Shown here: positions 49,971-58,673 of the stretch, piece by piece | Layout of the letters: the number at the start of each line of letters is the position of its first letter | Position numbering within the stretch: the stretch's first letter is position 1 | NCBI GenBank assembly: GCA_045648785.1 | Contig: JAZROP010000003.1 | Coordinates: 1 to 64,000, forward strand | DNA: 64,000 nucleotides | DNA from: RGIG7450 sp045648785 | GTDB lineage: Bacteria > Bacillota > Clostridia > RUG12999 | Direction: 5' to 3' | Translations under genes and position numbers: made by a program | The notes under the pieces: generated by a model | Databases searched by the model: none | What the model saw: the letters and a program-made list of their open reading frames with translations, nothing else | What the model was told of the DNA's origin: nothing

Positions 49971-51389
49971 TCAGCTTTCAGCAATAGGAAGTTCAAACCA
50001 GAATGTTGAACCTTTACCCTGCTCACTTATTATACCAAAATTGGTGTTATGAAGAAGCAGTATATTTTTTACGATTGACAAACCTATGCCTGTTCCCACC
50101 TGCATACGATGGTGAGAGGAAGAAGATTTGTAATAACGGTCCCAAACAAGCGCCTGATCTTCCGGAGGAATACCTTTTCCTGTATCGGTGACGCATATGC
50201 GTAGCATATCTTCGCGGATATGTGTTGATAGGGTTACTGATTTGTCGTCTCCAGTATAGTTTACCGCATTGCTTATAAGATTATATATTACCTGTTTAAT
50301 GCGCGTCTGGTCACCTAGAACCATTTGATTATCGCCGCAGGTTACATTAAAAGTATAACCGTTTTTTTCGGCAAGGACATTAAAGCTGTTTAGAGCTTTT
50401 GAAATTGTATCTGAAATGTTAAATGGAGCGACATTTATTGTGAGTACCCCTGATTCCATTTTTGAAAGGTCCAGAATATCGGATACAAGACTGGAAAGTC
50501 TGTCCGATTCGTCTATAATAACATTTGCATGGTTGTTGCGTTTTTCGGGATTACTGCCCGAAATGTCGTGAATCATTTCTGCATAAGAACGGATAATGGT
50601 AAGTGGTGTTCTTAAATCGTGAGATACATTTGCCACAAGGTCTCGCCTTAAAGCGTCAGTTTTTTCAAGCTCTGCAGCTGCGTGATTGAGAGAATCTGCA
50701 AGCTGGTTTATCTCAGTATAGCCGCCGTGCTCAAATTTTACTTGATAGTTTCCGCTGGCAAAATCCGAAGCGCTCGCTGTCATATTTGAAAGTGGTTTTG
50801 CCAGACGGTTTGCGATAAAATATGAAAGTATAAACGAAATTAAAAGAGCGGCTATGGTAACAATTATCAGCTGCATTTTTAACACCTGAATAGTTGCACC
50901 TACGGGGGCTAGCGGTGAAGTCAGGCATAAATAGAGATTGCTACCCGAATCCGATGATTTAAGCTTTGCTCCAAATATTACTGATTTATATCCTTTTGAA
51001 ATATCTCCCGACACAAAGGAGACGGTTTCTGTTACAGACCTTTCAAGACGGGAAACAACTTCGGGAAAAATTTTTAAAGATTGTGGAGATCTTGGATAAA
51101 AAACCACATCCGCGCCAAACATGGTAACTCCGTTTTCATTATAAACACCCACAGACAATCCATTGTCAAAATGAGCTTTTAAAACAATTTCCGAAAGTTT
51201 TGTCGGGTCTGCTTTATATTCTCTGACAAATTTTTTGCCTGTTCGTGTAATTTCAGATATTTTCATTGTTTCATAAAAACTGTTCATGAAAAATATCTGC
51301 ATAATCCATAAAAGAGCTACAATTATGGTGGCGAACATACCGAAATATATCCATAGCTTATGCTTTAAATCAAAAGTTTTACGAGGCAT
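49971..51389 (-). CDS. Sensor histidine kinase
   Basis: The 472-residue membrane kinase starts at ATG 51389 behind GGGGGTG, 11 bases after the response regulator. The first helix (about 12-34) and second helix (about 165-190) bracket an extracytoplasmic sensor of about 130 residues, followed by a HAMP segment (FIANRLAKPLSNM). The HisKA box VSHDLRTPLTIIRSYAEM near 254-271 holds the phospho-accepting histidine. HATPase boxes are NLISNAVNYT near 370-379, DTGKGIP near 401-407 and GTGIGLSIVKNI near 434-445. The signal is unknown. Confidence 0.93.
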   Translation of the reverse strand: MPRKTFDLKHKLWIYFGMFATIIVALLWIMQIFFMNSFYETMKISEITRTGKKFVREYKADPTKLSEIVLKAHFDNGLSVGVYNENGVTMFGADVVFYPRSPQSLKIFPEVVSRLERSVTETVSFVSGDISKGYKSVIFGAKLKSSDSGSNLYLCLTSPLAPVGATIQVLKMQLIIVTIAALLISFILSYFIANRLAKPLSNMTASASDFASGNYQVKFEHGGYTEINQLADSLNHAAAELEKTDALRRDLVANVSHDLRTPLTIIRSYAEMIHDISGSNPEKRNNHANVIIDESDRLSSLVSDILDLSKMESGVLTINVAPFNISDTISKALNSFNVLAEKNGYTFNVTCGDNQMVLGDQTRIKQVIYNLISNAVNYTGDDKSVTLSTHIREDMLRICVTDTGKGIPPEDQALVWDRYYKSSSSHHRMQVGTGIGLSIVKNILLLHNTNFGIISEQGKGSTFWFELPIAES

Positions 51390-51400
51390 ACAAACACCCC

Positions 51401-52066
51401 CTAATCTTCAAATTTATAACCAAGACCTCTTAGGGTTACAATGTGGTCACGGTATTTTCCAAGGCTGGTCCGAAGCATTTTTATGTGAGCGTCAATGGTT
51501 CGGTCGTCGCCGTAAAAGTCAAACCCCCAAACATCGGTTAAAAGCTTTTCGCGGGAGAGCGCAATGTTTTTATTGCGAACAAGGTAAAACAGAAGTTCGT
51601 ACTCTTTTGGGGTCATATCAGCCCTTTCGCCATCAACAAAAACGTTTCTGCCGGGTATGTCTATTTCAAGTCCATCAATTTTAATAATATTATCGCTTTT
51701 ATCCGGTTTATGGCGTGAAATTATAACTTTCACGCGCGCCATAACTTCTTTTGGTGAAAAGGGTTTGACAACATAGTCATCTGCACCGATTTCAAAACCA
51801 AACAGCTTGTCATATTCCTCGCTGCGGGCTGAAAGCATTATAACGGGTGTGTCTGAAAATTTCTTTATTTCCTTGCAAGCGGAAAAGCCGTCCAGACGCG
51901 GCATCATTACATCCATAATAATAAGGTCAAAGGATTGTTCTTTGCAAATAGCAACTGCTTCCATTCCGTCTTTTGCTTCAACAACCTCATAACCTTCAAA
52001 GGTAGCATATTCTTTTAAAACCTCGCGGATTTTATCCTCTTCATCAACCACAAGTAAACGATACAT
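51401..52066 (-). CDS. OmpR/PhoB-type response regulator
   Basis: The 221-residue regulator has a receiver domain (VVDEED near 6-11 for the acidic pocket, Asp52 in IIMDVMMPRLDG, Lys near 102 in VVKPFSP) and a C-terminal winged helix (TPKEYELLFYLVRNKN, DDRTIDAHIKMLR, GLGYKFED). It is the first gene of the two-component pair, with the kinase downstream. Confidence 0.95.
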   Translation of the reverse strand: MYRLLVVDEEDKIREVLKEYATFEGYEVVEAKDGMEAVAICKEQSFDLIIMDVMMPRLDGFSACKEIKKFSDTPVIMLSARSEEYDKLFGFEIGADDYVVKPFSPKEVMARVKVIISRHKPDKSDNIIKIDGLEIDIPGRNVFVDGERADMTPKEYELLFYLVRNKNIALSREKLLTDVWGFDFYGDDRTIDAHIKMLRTSLGKYRDHIVTLRGLGYKFED

Positions 52067-52109
52067 AGGCGGTCATCCTCTCTGGAATAATATCCGATTA
52101 ATTATTTTT

Positions 52110-52970
52110 TTAATCGTGTTTTTCATATACCTGGTTTTCATCCCAAAGCTGCTCTAAAGTTTCAAAACTTTTGCAAATCTGGTCTTTTCTGTTAAGGCCC
52201 AGTGCCACTATAAGTGAGTTCACAAGGCTGAATGGAGCAGCAACCGAGTCAACAAAGCATACCATATTGCTAGCAGCTACCAGCGTGTGCGAAGCGTTTG
52301 TTGTTATGGGTGAGGCGGGCGAATCAGTAATAGCAATAATTCCACTGCCTCTTTTTGCGGCGTGCTCGGTTGCGGCAACCGCACGCTTTGCGTATCTTGG
52401 GAAACTTATTACTATAAGCACATCATCGCTGCCTATATTGATAAGCTGTTCTGAAATTTCGCTTAAACTGTTGGACTGCACAAGGTGAACATTATCAAAC
52501 ATTAGTTTTAGGTAATATGATAAAAATCCGGCAAGTGCCGAAGAACTTCTGAGACCTAAAATATAAATTTTTCGGGCGGATAAAATCATATTTATCGCGC
52601 CATCAAAAGCTTTCGGATCAAGACCTGACATGGTCTGGCGGATATTTGAAAGGTCGGACTGCATAACTGTGCGGACAATATTGTCATTTCCTGCAGTTCG
52701 CGAAAGGGAAAGTTCGATTCTTTGCAGGGTTGTCAGTCTGTTTTTTATAATTTCCTGAAGATTATACTGAAAATCAATATACCCGTCAAAACCCAGTTCG
52801 GAGGCAAAACGAACAACAGTTGATTCGCTTGTGCCTACTGCTTGTCCTAGTTTTAATGCCGTCATAAAAGCGGCCTTGTCGTAATCGGACAAAATAAAGT
52901 CGGCAATTTTTTTCTGTCCCTTACTGAATGAGGGATAGCTTTCTTTAATGGTTTTTAATAAATCAATCAT
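52110..52970 (-). CDS. RpiR/MurR-family transcriptional regulator
   Basis: The start is ATG 52970, overlapping the methyltransferase gene end by 8 bases, giving 286 residues. The N-terminal HTH_6 domain (MIDLLKTIKESYPSFSKGQKKIADFIL, then ALKLGQAVGTSESTVVRFASELGFDGY) precedes a SIS sugar-phosphate-binding domain (KIYILGLRSSSALAGFLSYYL, DVLIVISFPRYAKR, GIIAITDSPASPI). RpiR proteins sense phosphosugars. Translational coupling to the methyltransferase fusion is unusual, and no sugar genes are adjacent. Confidence 0.92.
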   Translation of the reverse strand: MIDLLKTIKESYPSFSKGQKKIADFILSDYDKAAFMTALKLGQAVGTSESTVVRFASELGFDGYIDFQYNLQEIIKNRLTTLQRIELSLSRTAGNDNIVRTVMQSDLSNIRQTMSGLDPKAFDGAINMILSARKIYILGLRSSSALAGFLSYYLKLMFDNVHLVQSNSLSEISEQLINIGSDDVLIVISFPRYAKRAVAATEHAAKRGSGIIAITDSPASPITTNASHTLVAASNMVCFVDSVAAPFSLVNSLIVALGLNRKDQICKSFETLEQLWDENQVYEKHD

Positions 52971-53985
52971 GGTCTTCCGCCTTTCGAGCAATGTAAAATA
53001 CCTTTTGAGCATTTCTTGATGGGGAATTCAAAGTCAGGTCGTCAAAAGAATCAAGAACCTCAAAACCGCATTTTGTAAGCAGTCGTTTTATAAAAGAATC
53101 GGTATATGCCCGCTGATAGTGTGTTTCGCTGTGACGAGTGTATGTTTCACCGTTTTTTATGAAAAAGTTAAGAGTGAATTCACAGATTGAGTAGTCTGGA
53201 TCGTAAACATTTTCCCAAGCGTAAAAAGCTTTGTCACTTTCACCGCAGAAGGTGTTTCCGGGGAGAATATTTTTAAGCTTGTACGCCGTATTTATATCAA
53301 ATATGAACAGACCATCTGGGTCCAGATAGTTGTGTACAAGACGGAAAGTCTGTTCAAGCTCTTTTTCTTCAGTAATATAGTTAATACTGTCAAGCAGGCT
53401 TATAACTGCACCCACAGAACCATAAAGTTCAAAGTCCTCCATTGGCTGATTAAGATATAGTATATCAAGCCCGTCATTGACGGCTTTTTCGGAAGCGACG
53501 GCAAGCATTTCGGGCGACATATCAACACCAATCATGCTGTAGCCCTTTTTTGCCATGAGTGTAGTCATTGTGCCCGTACCACAACCAAGGTCGAGAATAA
53601 TTTCCGGTTCACAACCATATCTGCGTAAAAGACCGGTTATATAATCTGCACGGCGGACATATTCAACATCCTCGGTCAGACTATCGTAAACCTCTGCAAA
53701 TATGGAATATGGATTTGATGGGGTGCGTTCGACAAGTTGGGAAAGCTCAATTCCACTATCAAAAAGAGCCTCGCGGATTTTGGACATAATAACAGCGCTG
53801 CTTTCGACAGAGGCGGCAATTTCCCCCGGAGTTTTGCCTTCCTCGAACATAAGGGCAGTCTGAAGCCTGTCTGTAAGTACAGATTGTTCATCGTCAGAAA
53901 GAATAATGTCAAAAACGCGGTTGCAAGTTTCGGGGTCACCTATATTTGAAAATAATCTGTAAAGTAAAGTTTTATCTTTTTCCAT
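52963..53985 (-). CDS. TrpR/YerC-like helix-turn-helix fused to a SAM-dependent methyltransferase
   Basis: I favour ATG 53985 (AGGA nine bases upstream) over ATG 53994, giving 340 residues. Residues about 5-80 resemble the TrpR/YerC repressor fold. DPETCNRVFDIILSDDEQSVL is followed by DRLQTALMFEEGKTPGEIA and a second helix ending SKIREALF, parallel to the YerC pattern of paired helices and a recognition helix. Residues about 90-340 are a class I methyltransferase with motif I ILDLGCGTGTMTTLM near 130-144, VDMSPEML near 153-160 and a motif-like ISLLDSINYI near 192-201. Fusion of a DNA-binding module to a methyltransferase is rare. Substrate and target unknown. The N-terminal call is by eye. 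Confidence 0.75.
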   Translation of the reverse strand: MEKDKTLLYRLFSNIGDPETCNRVFDIILSDDEQSVLTDRLQTALMFEEGKTPGEIAASVESSAVIMSKIREALFDSGIELSQLVERTPSNPYSIFAEVYDSLTEDVEYVRRADYITGLLRRYGCEPEIILDLGCGTGTMTTLMAKKGYSMIGVDMSPEMLAVASEKAVNDGLDILYLNQPMEDFELYGSVGAVISLLDSINYITEEKELEQTFRLVHNYLDPDGLFIFDINTAYKLKNILPGNTFCGESDKAFYAWENVYDPDYSICEFTLNFFIKNGETYTRHSETHYQRAYTDSFIKRLLTKCGFEVLDSFDDLTLNSPSRNAQKVFYIARKAEDHD

Positions 53986-53995
53986 TGTTTTCATC

Positions 53996-54032
53996 CTAAA
54001 AAATATTCCTGCACATATAGTACAGGAATATT
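53996..54032 (-). terminator. Terminator after trkH
   Basis: Minus strand: 13-base arms AATATTCCTGTAC and GTGCAGGAATATT with one wobble, then a T run. It overlaps the -10 box of the next promoter. Confidence 0.75.
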
Positions 54033-54058
54033 ATAACACAAGCTTTGAAAAATTTCAA
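54030..54058 (-). promoter_or_regulatory. Promoter of the methyltransferase-rpiR unit
   Basis: Minus strand: TTGAAA (54058-54053), 17-base spacer, TATAAT (54035-54030). Confidence 0.65.
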
Positions 54059-54067
54059 TAATTCCCA

Positions 54068-55504
54068 TTACTTTTTCCATGTGAATGGAGAGAAAAGTAT
54101 AAGCATTGGGAATATTTCCAATCTGCCTATAAGCATATTAAGAGAAAGTATAACCTTGGAAAAAGCTGAATATGCAGAAAAGTTCTGTGTCGGTCCTACT
54201 CCGCCAAGACCGGGACCAATGTTGTTGATTGCTGAAATTACAGCAGTAACATTTGTGGTAAAATCAAAATTATCCACGCTGATAAGAAGTACAGATATAA
54301 CAAGAATTACCATATATGAAGCAATAAATACATTTATTGACCGTACTGTTTCGTGCTCCACAAGACGGTTATCGATGGTAATTTTTTTTGTAAGACCGGG
54401 CTGTGTGGAAAGTTTTACTTCCTTAACAATACTCTTTAAAAGTACAAGTATTCTGGAAACCTTTATTCCGCCACCGGTACTTCCAGCACATGCTCCCACA
54501 AACATCAAAAGGACTAAAATGGATTGCGAAAGTGCAGGCCATTTATCAAAATCGTTTGTCATAAATCCGGTTGTGGTTATAATTGAGCCAACCTGAAAAG
54601 CGCTGTGGCGGATTGTTTCGCCTGCGCTTTCAAACAAATGATGACAGTTAAATGAGATGATGGTGATTGCTACGATAATTATGCCGATATAGGTGCGAAG
54701 TTCCTCTGATTTCAGCACAGACTTTACTTTGCCACAGAGCAGTAAATAGTAAAGAGAAAAATTCACACCAAAAAGTATCATAAACACAGTAATAACATTC
54801 TGAATATAAGGCGAATAGCTTGCTATACTGTCATTTCTGATTCCAAAACCGCCAGTACCGGCGGTGCCGAAAGCGGTTGTAAGTGCTTCGAATAAAGACA
54901 TACCGCCGCAGAGTAGAAAAATTACTTCAAGCAGAGTAAAACACAGATAAATTGTGTATAAAATTCCGGCTGTTGTTTTAACTTTCGGTACGAGCTTTGT
55001 AACGGCAGGACCGGTAGATTCCGCACGGATAAGATGCAGGTTGTGTCCGCCCGAAAGGGGAAGAAGCGATACTAAAAATACTAAAACTCCCATGCCACCC
55101 AGCCAATGAGTAAAGCTGCGCCAGAATAACAGCGATTTCGGTATAGCTTCAACATTTTTTAAAATTGAGGCACCTGTTGTTGAAAATCCCGAAACCGTTT
55201 CAAAAAATGCATCTATAAAGCCAGGAATACTACCTGAAATTATAAATGGGAAGCAGCCAAAGATACTGAGTGTAATCCAACTGAGTGCAACAGTAATAAA
55301 CCCCTCTTTGGCGTACATTGTTTTGTTTTTCGGCAATTGATATGTCAAAGGTATGCCGACAAAAAGGCAGATGAGGGGTGAAAGCGATAGAGCCATTAAA
55401 CCGTTGTCACCATAGATGATTGCACATATGAGCGGCAAAAGCATAGCCGCAGCTTCAATGTTTAAAACCCATCCAAGGATATAAAAAATCATTCTGTAAT
55501 TCAT
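54068..55504 (-). CDS. trkH: Potassium uptake protein TrkH/KtrB type
   Basis: This 478-residue channel-like subunit moves K+ with TrkA. It shows the four-fold M1-P-M2 repeats with selectivity-type stretches SGFSTTGASIL near 109-119, GTAGTGGFG near 214-222, GSIITTTGFMTNDF near 306-319 and NNIGPGLGGVG near 432-442. The start is ATG 55504 with a weak ribosome binding site; translation probably depends on coupling to trkA, whose stop is 4 bases upstream. Confidence 0.94.
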   Translation of the reverse strand: MNYRMIFYILGWVLNIEAAAMLLPLICAIIYGDNGLMALSLSPLICLFVGIPLTYQLPKNKTMYAKEGFITVALSWITLSIFGCFPFIISGSIPGFIDAFFETVSGFSTTGASILKNVEAIPKSLLFWRSFTHWLGGMGVLVFLVSLLPLSGGHNLHLIRAESTGPAVTKLVPKVKTTAGILYTIYLCFTLLEVIFLLCGGMSLFEALTTAFGTAGTGGFGIRNDSIASYSPYIQNVITVFMILFGVNFSLYYLLLCGKVKSVLKSEELRTYIGIIIVAITIISFNCHHLFESAGETIRHSAFQVGSIITTTGFMTNDFDKWPALSQSILVLLMFVGACAGSTGGGIKVSRILVLLKSIVKEVKLSTQPGLTKKITIDNRLVEHETVRSINVFIASYMVILVISVLLISVDNFDFTTNVTAVISAINNIGPGLGGVGPTQNFSAYSAFSKVILSLNMLIGRLEIFPMLILFSPFTWKK

Positions 55505-55508
55505 AGCG

Positions 55509-56867
55509 TTATCTTAAAATATCTCCTATATCGTTAAAGCCTTTATGAGTTGTAACAACAATAACATTATCCCCAGGCAGAATCATATCGCTGCCTCGCG
55601 GAGTTATTACCTGTCCACTACGGATTATGCAGGCTATAAGTGTGTTGTCTTTGGTATCTAGCTTTTCGAGAGTAATATCCGTAACAGGTGAGCTGTCGGT
55701 TATATGGAACTCAAGAGCTTCCGCTTTACCCTCCAAAATAAGATGCATAGTTTCTATATTACTGCCGATGGAGTTGTGCATTGCCCGAACAAATTTAACA
55801 ATATATTCAGCGGTAAGGTCTTTAGGGTATATAATTGAGCCTAAATCAAGACCGCCAACAACATCGTCATATTCAATCCTGTTTATCTTGGTTACAAGTT
55901 TGGCGTCTGAGCAGGATTTTGCAAACAGAGAAAGAATAACATTTTCCTCGTCAATATTGGTAAGAGGGACAAAAGAATCGGCATGAGTAAGCCCAGATTC
56001 TAAAAGAAGCTTTTTTTCTGTTCCATCACCTTTGATAATTGTTGCCTTGGGAAGAGCCTGACAAAGTGCATCGCACTTTTCCTGATTTTGTTCAATTATT
56101 TTCACTTCAACCCCAGATTGCAAAAGGCGACTGGCGAGGTAATATGAAATTGGACCTCCGCCGACAATTATTGTATTTTTTACGCTGCCGGTTGGAATAT
56201 TTACTTTTTTGAAAAATTTTGTGGCATTACTTACAGTGGAAACAATGCTGATAAAATCACCCTGTTTCATAACAAAGTTACCATCGGGAATAAAAGCTTC
56301 CTCGCCGCGTTCTACACCGCATACGAGTATATCGCACCCCAGCTTTGATGCCATGTCCATAATTTTAAGATTATTAAGGACAGAGCCTTCGAGTATGCGG
56401 AATTTGAGTATTTCTATTCTGCCTTTTGAGAAGGTGTCAATCTGAATGGCAGAGGGGAAATGCAGAATTCGAGCTATTGCATTTGCAGCAGTCAGCTCCG
56501 GATTTATAATCATAGCAAGACCGAGGTCCTCCTTGAAGAGATGAACCTCTTTAATATATTCGGGTTTTCTGACTCTGGCAATGGTTTGGCAGTTACCTAC
56601 TTTTTTAGCAACGAGACAGGAGATCAGGTTAAGTTCGTCCGAGCCTGTAACAGAAATGAGTATATCTGAGTCTTCTACGCCTGCTTCAGTCAGGGTATCA
56701 ATACTTGTACCGCTGCCGCATACACCCATTATATCGTACTGGTTTGTCACATCCTGAACAACCGAGTATCTGGGGTCAATAACTGTAATATCGTGTAAAT
56801 TTTCCTGGCTGAGTTTTTCAGCAAGCTTCTGACCAAGTTTGCCGCAACCAACAATTATAATTTTCAT
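55509..56867 (-). CDS. trkA: Trk potassium system regulatory protein TrkA
   Basis: The 452-residue cytosolic subunit has two RCK modules, each an NAD/ATP-binding Rossmann domain (MKIIIVGCGKLGQKLAEKL; NTIIVGGGPISYYLASRLL near 231-249) followed by a TrkA-C domain. The length fits the four-domain TrkA type. It gates TrkH and lies directly upstream of it. Confidence 0.95.
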   Translation of the reverse strand: MKIIIVGCGKLGQKLAEKLSQENLHDITVIDPRYSVVQDVTNQYDIMGVCGSGTSIDTLTEAGVEDSDILISVTGSDELNLISCLVAKKVGNCQTIARVRKPEYIKEVHLFKEDLGLAMIINPELTAANAIARILHFPSAIQIDTFSKGRIEILKFRILEGSVLNNLKIMDMASKLGCDILVCGVERGEEAFIPDGNFVMKQGDFISIVSTVSNATKFFKKVNIPTGSVKNTIIVGGGPISYYLASRLLQSGVEVKIIEQNQEKCDALCQALPKATIIKGDGTEKKLLLESGLTHADSFVPLTNIDEENVILSLFAKSCSDAKLVTKINRIEYDDVVGGLDLGSIIYPKDLTAEYIVKFVRAMHNSIGSNIETMHLILEGKAEALEFHITDSSPVTDITLEKLDTKDNTLIACIIRSGQVITPRGSDMILPGDNVIVVTTHKGFNDIGDILR

Positions 56868-56880
56868 AGTTTAAACCTCG

Positions 56881-57396
56881 TTATTTTCTAAAAAATGATA
56901 TATCGAAATATTGCTCAGTAAACCGGCTTAATTCAAACATATATGTGTAAAGCAAAGGATTTTTCATCATAAGCTTTGATATATACCAAACCGTATCAAT
57001 AAAATTTTTATCAAGCTCTGATATATCAAGTGCGCGTGCAAGCGGACAAATGCCTTTGCCGCGTGGGTCCATTATAATCTTAAGCTCCCCCGAAATGTCG
57101 ATATAGGGAAAGAGAGGGAAAATTCTGCAGGCAAGCGGACGGAGCATGCGGTCACATTTTCCGATGCAGCTCATAAAGTCCACTTTGTGCACCCCAAAAG
57201 AAAAGCCACATTTTCGTATATTTGCCCAGGAAGGTAGGTTTTCATACATGACCTTTTCTCCGGGGAAAAGATACATCCCGGCATCCTCATCTCCCTTGCA
57301 ACAACTGCCGTCACAAAGATTGCCACAATCGACAGGCAGGGGAGTGACATTTTCGGTAATCCTGTAAATGTACGAGTAAAAATCTTTACAGTTCAA
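56881..57396 (-). CDS. YkgJ-type cysteine cluster protein
   Basis: TTG 57396 is the start, seven bases after AAGGAG; no ATG fits. The 171-residue protein has cysteines in CGNLCDGSCCKGD near residues 24-36, then MSCIGKCDRMLRPLACRIFPLFPY near 75-98, and a later CPLA. This is the CxxCxxxCC plus RPxxCRxFP pattern of YkgJ-like zinc or iron clusters. The role is unknown. It lies 13 bases before trkA in the same direction, so it is probably co-transcribed. Confidence 0.8.
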   Translation of the reverse strand: MNCKDFYSYIYRITENVTPLPVDCGNLCDGSCCKGDEDAGMYLFPGEKVMYENLPSWANIRKCGFSFGVHKVDFMSCIGKCDRMLRPLACRIFPLFPYIDISGELKIIMDPRGKGICPLARALDISELDKNFIDTVWYISKLMMKNPLLYTYMFELSRFTEQYFDISFFRK

Positions 57397-57419
57397 AGTA
57401 AAACTCCTTATTTAAGCAT

Positions 57420-57445
57420 AAAAAGACAGCCGCTGCTGTCTTTTT
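57420..57445 (-). terminator. Terminator after asd
   Basis: Minus strand: perfect arms AAAAAGACAGC and GCTGTCTTTTT with a 4-base loop. Confidence 0.88.
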
Positions 57446-57453
57446 ATTATTTT

Positions 57454-58530
57454 TTAGATATAGTTTTCTTCACAGAGAAGCTCTGCGAGCAGGACAGCAC
57501 CGCCGGCTGCGCCTCTGAGTGTGTTGTGTGACATACACACAAATTTTACTGTAAACTGGTTATCTCTGCGGAGTCTGCCAATTGTAACAGCCATGCCGTT
57601 TTCGAGATTTCTGTCCAGTTTTGTCTGGGGTCTGTTATCTTCTGTAAAATAGTGGAGGAACTGTTTTGGTGCACTGGGAAGTTTAAGCTTTTGAGCTGCA
57701 CCTTCATAATTTTCCCATTTTTCAATAATTTCTTCATTTGAAATTTCTTTTTCAAACTCAGCGAAAACAGCCGCCATATGACCGTCGCTTACAGGAACTC
57801 TCAGACACTGAGCGGTAATAAGAGGGCTTGTTGCCGGAACAATTTTACCATCCTCAACTGTGCCCCAGAGTTTCATAGGTTCTTTTTCGCTCTTTTCTTC
57901 TTCTCCGCCAATGTAAGGAATAATATTGTCAACGATTTCGGGCATTGTCTCAAATGTTTTACCTGCACCGGAAATAGCTTGATATGTACAAACAGCAACT
58001 CGTTTTAAACCATAGGACAAAAGCGGATGGAGTGCGGGAACATAACTCTGAAGAGAGCAGTTGGATTTTACTGAGATAAAACCTCTTTTTGTACCGAGCC
58101 TTTTTCTCTGAGCATCAATAACCTTTATATGCTCGGGGTTGATTTCGGGAACAACCATGGGAACATCTTCTGTCATTCTGTGAGCACTGTTGTTTGAAAC
58201 AACCGGAATTTCTGCTTTTGCATATTTTTCTTCCAGAGATTTAATCTGGTCTTTTGGCATATTTACTGCACAGAAAACAAAATCAACCTGAGAAGCTATT
58301 GTATCAATATCTGCTTCTGCATCATAAACATTCATATTTTTAACATATTCAGGAAGCTCAGTCTGCATAGCCCATCTTGAACCAACAGCTTCGCCGTAGG
58401 TTTTACCTGCACTGCGGCTGCTTGCGGCCAGAAGAGCAATTTCAAAATTAGGGTGCTTGTCAAGCAGAGTAATAAATCTTTGACCAACCATACCCGTAGC
58501 ACCAATTATACCAACTTTGTAGTTTTTCAT
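57454..58530 (-). CDS. asd: Aspartate-semialdehyde dehydrogenase
   Basis: This enzyme makes aspartate semialdehyde for lysine, threonine, methionine and diaminopimelate. The start is ATG 58530, eight bases after AAGGA; earlier ATGs overlap that site. The 358-residue protein resembles the archaeal/fungal type: KVGIIGATGMVGQRFITLL at the N-terminus, LAASSRSAGKTYGEAV near 33-48, catalytic Cys in VKSNCSLQSY near 154-163, and GAGKTFETMPEIVDNIIPYIGGEEEK near 189-214. A consensus promoter lies upstream. Confidence 0.94.
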   Translation of the reverse strand: MKNYKVGIIGATGMVGQRFITLLDKHPNFEIALLAASSRSAGKTYGEAVGSRWAMQTELPEYVKNMNVYDAEADIDTIASQVDFVFCAVNMPKDQIKSLEEKYAKAEIPVVSNNSAHRMTEDVPMVVPEINPEHIKVIDAQRKRLGTKRGFISVKSNCSLQSYVPALHPLLSYGLKRVAVCTYQAISGAGKTFETMPEIVDNIIPYIGGEEEKSEKEPMKLWGTVEDGKIVPATSPLITAQCLRVPVSDGHMAAVFAEFEKEISNEEIIEKWENYEGAAQKLKLPSAPKQFLHYFTEDNRPQTKLDRNLENGMAVTIGRLRRDNQFTVKFVCMSHNTLRGAAGGAVLLAELLCEENYI

Positions 58531-58570
58531 TTTCATCATCCTTATTTTCATAGTATTATAATGATAAAAC

Positions 58571-58599
58571 ATTATATCACGCCTGTGGCAGTATGTCAA
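58571..58599 (-). promoter_or_regulatory. Promoter of asd
   Basis: Minus strand: perfect TTGACA (58599-58594), 17-base spacer, perfect TATAAT (58576-58571), 40 bases before the ATG. Confidence 0.85.
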
Positions 58600-58673
58600 G
58601 AATCAATAATTACATAAAGGGTTTTTTTGTTTTTTGTCGAATAAGTATTTATGCAAATTACGGAGGAATACAT

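Noticed and set aside
54045..54596. 183-codon plus-strand frame opposite trkH
   Set aside because: Antisense shadow of trkH pore repeats, starting inside the trkH/methyltransferase control region.
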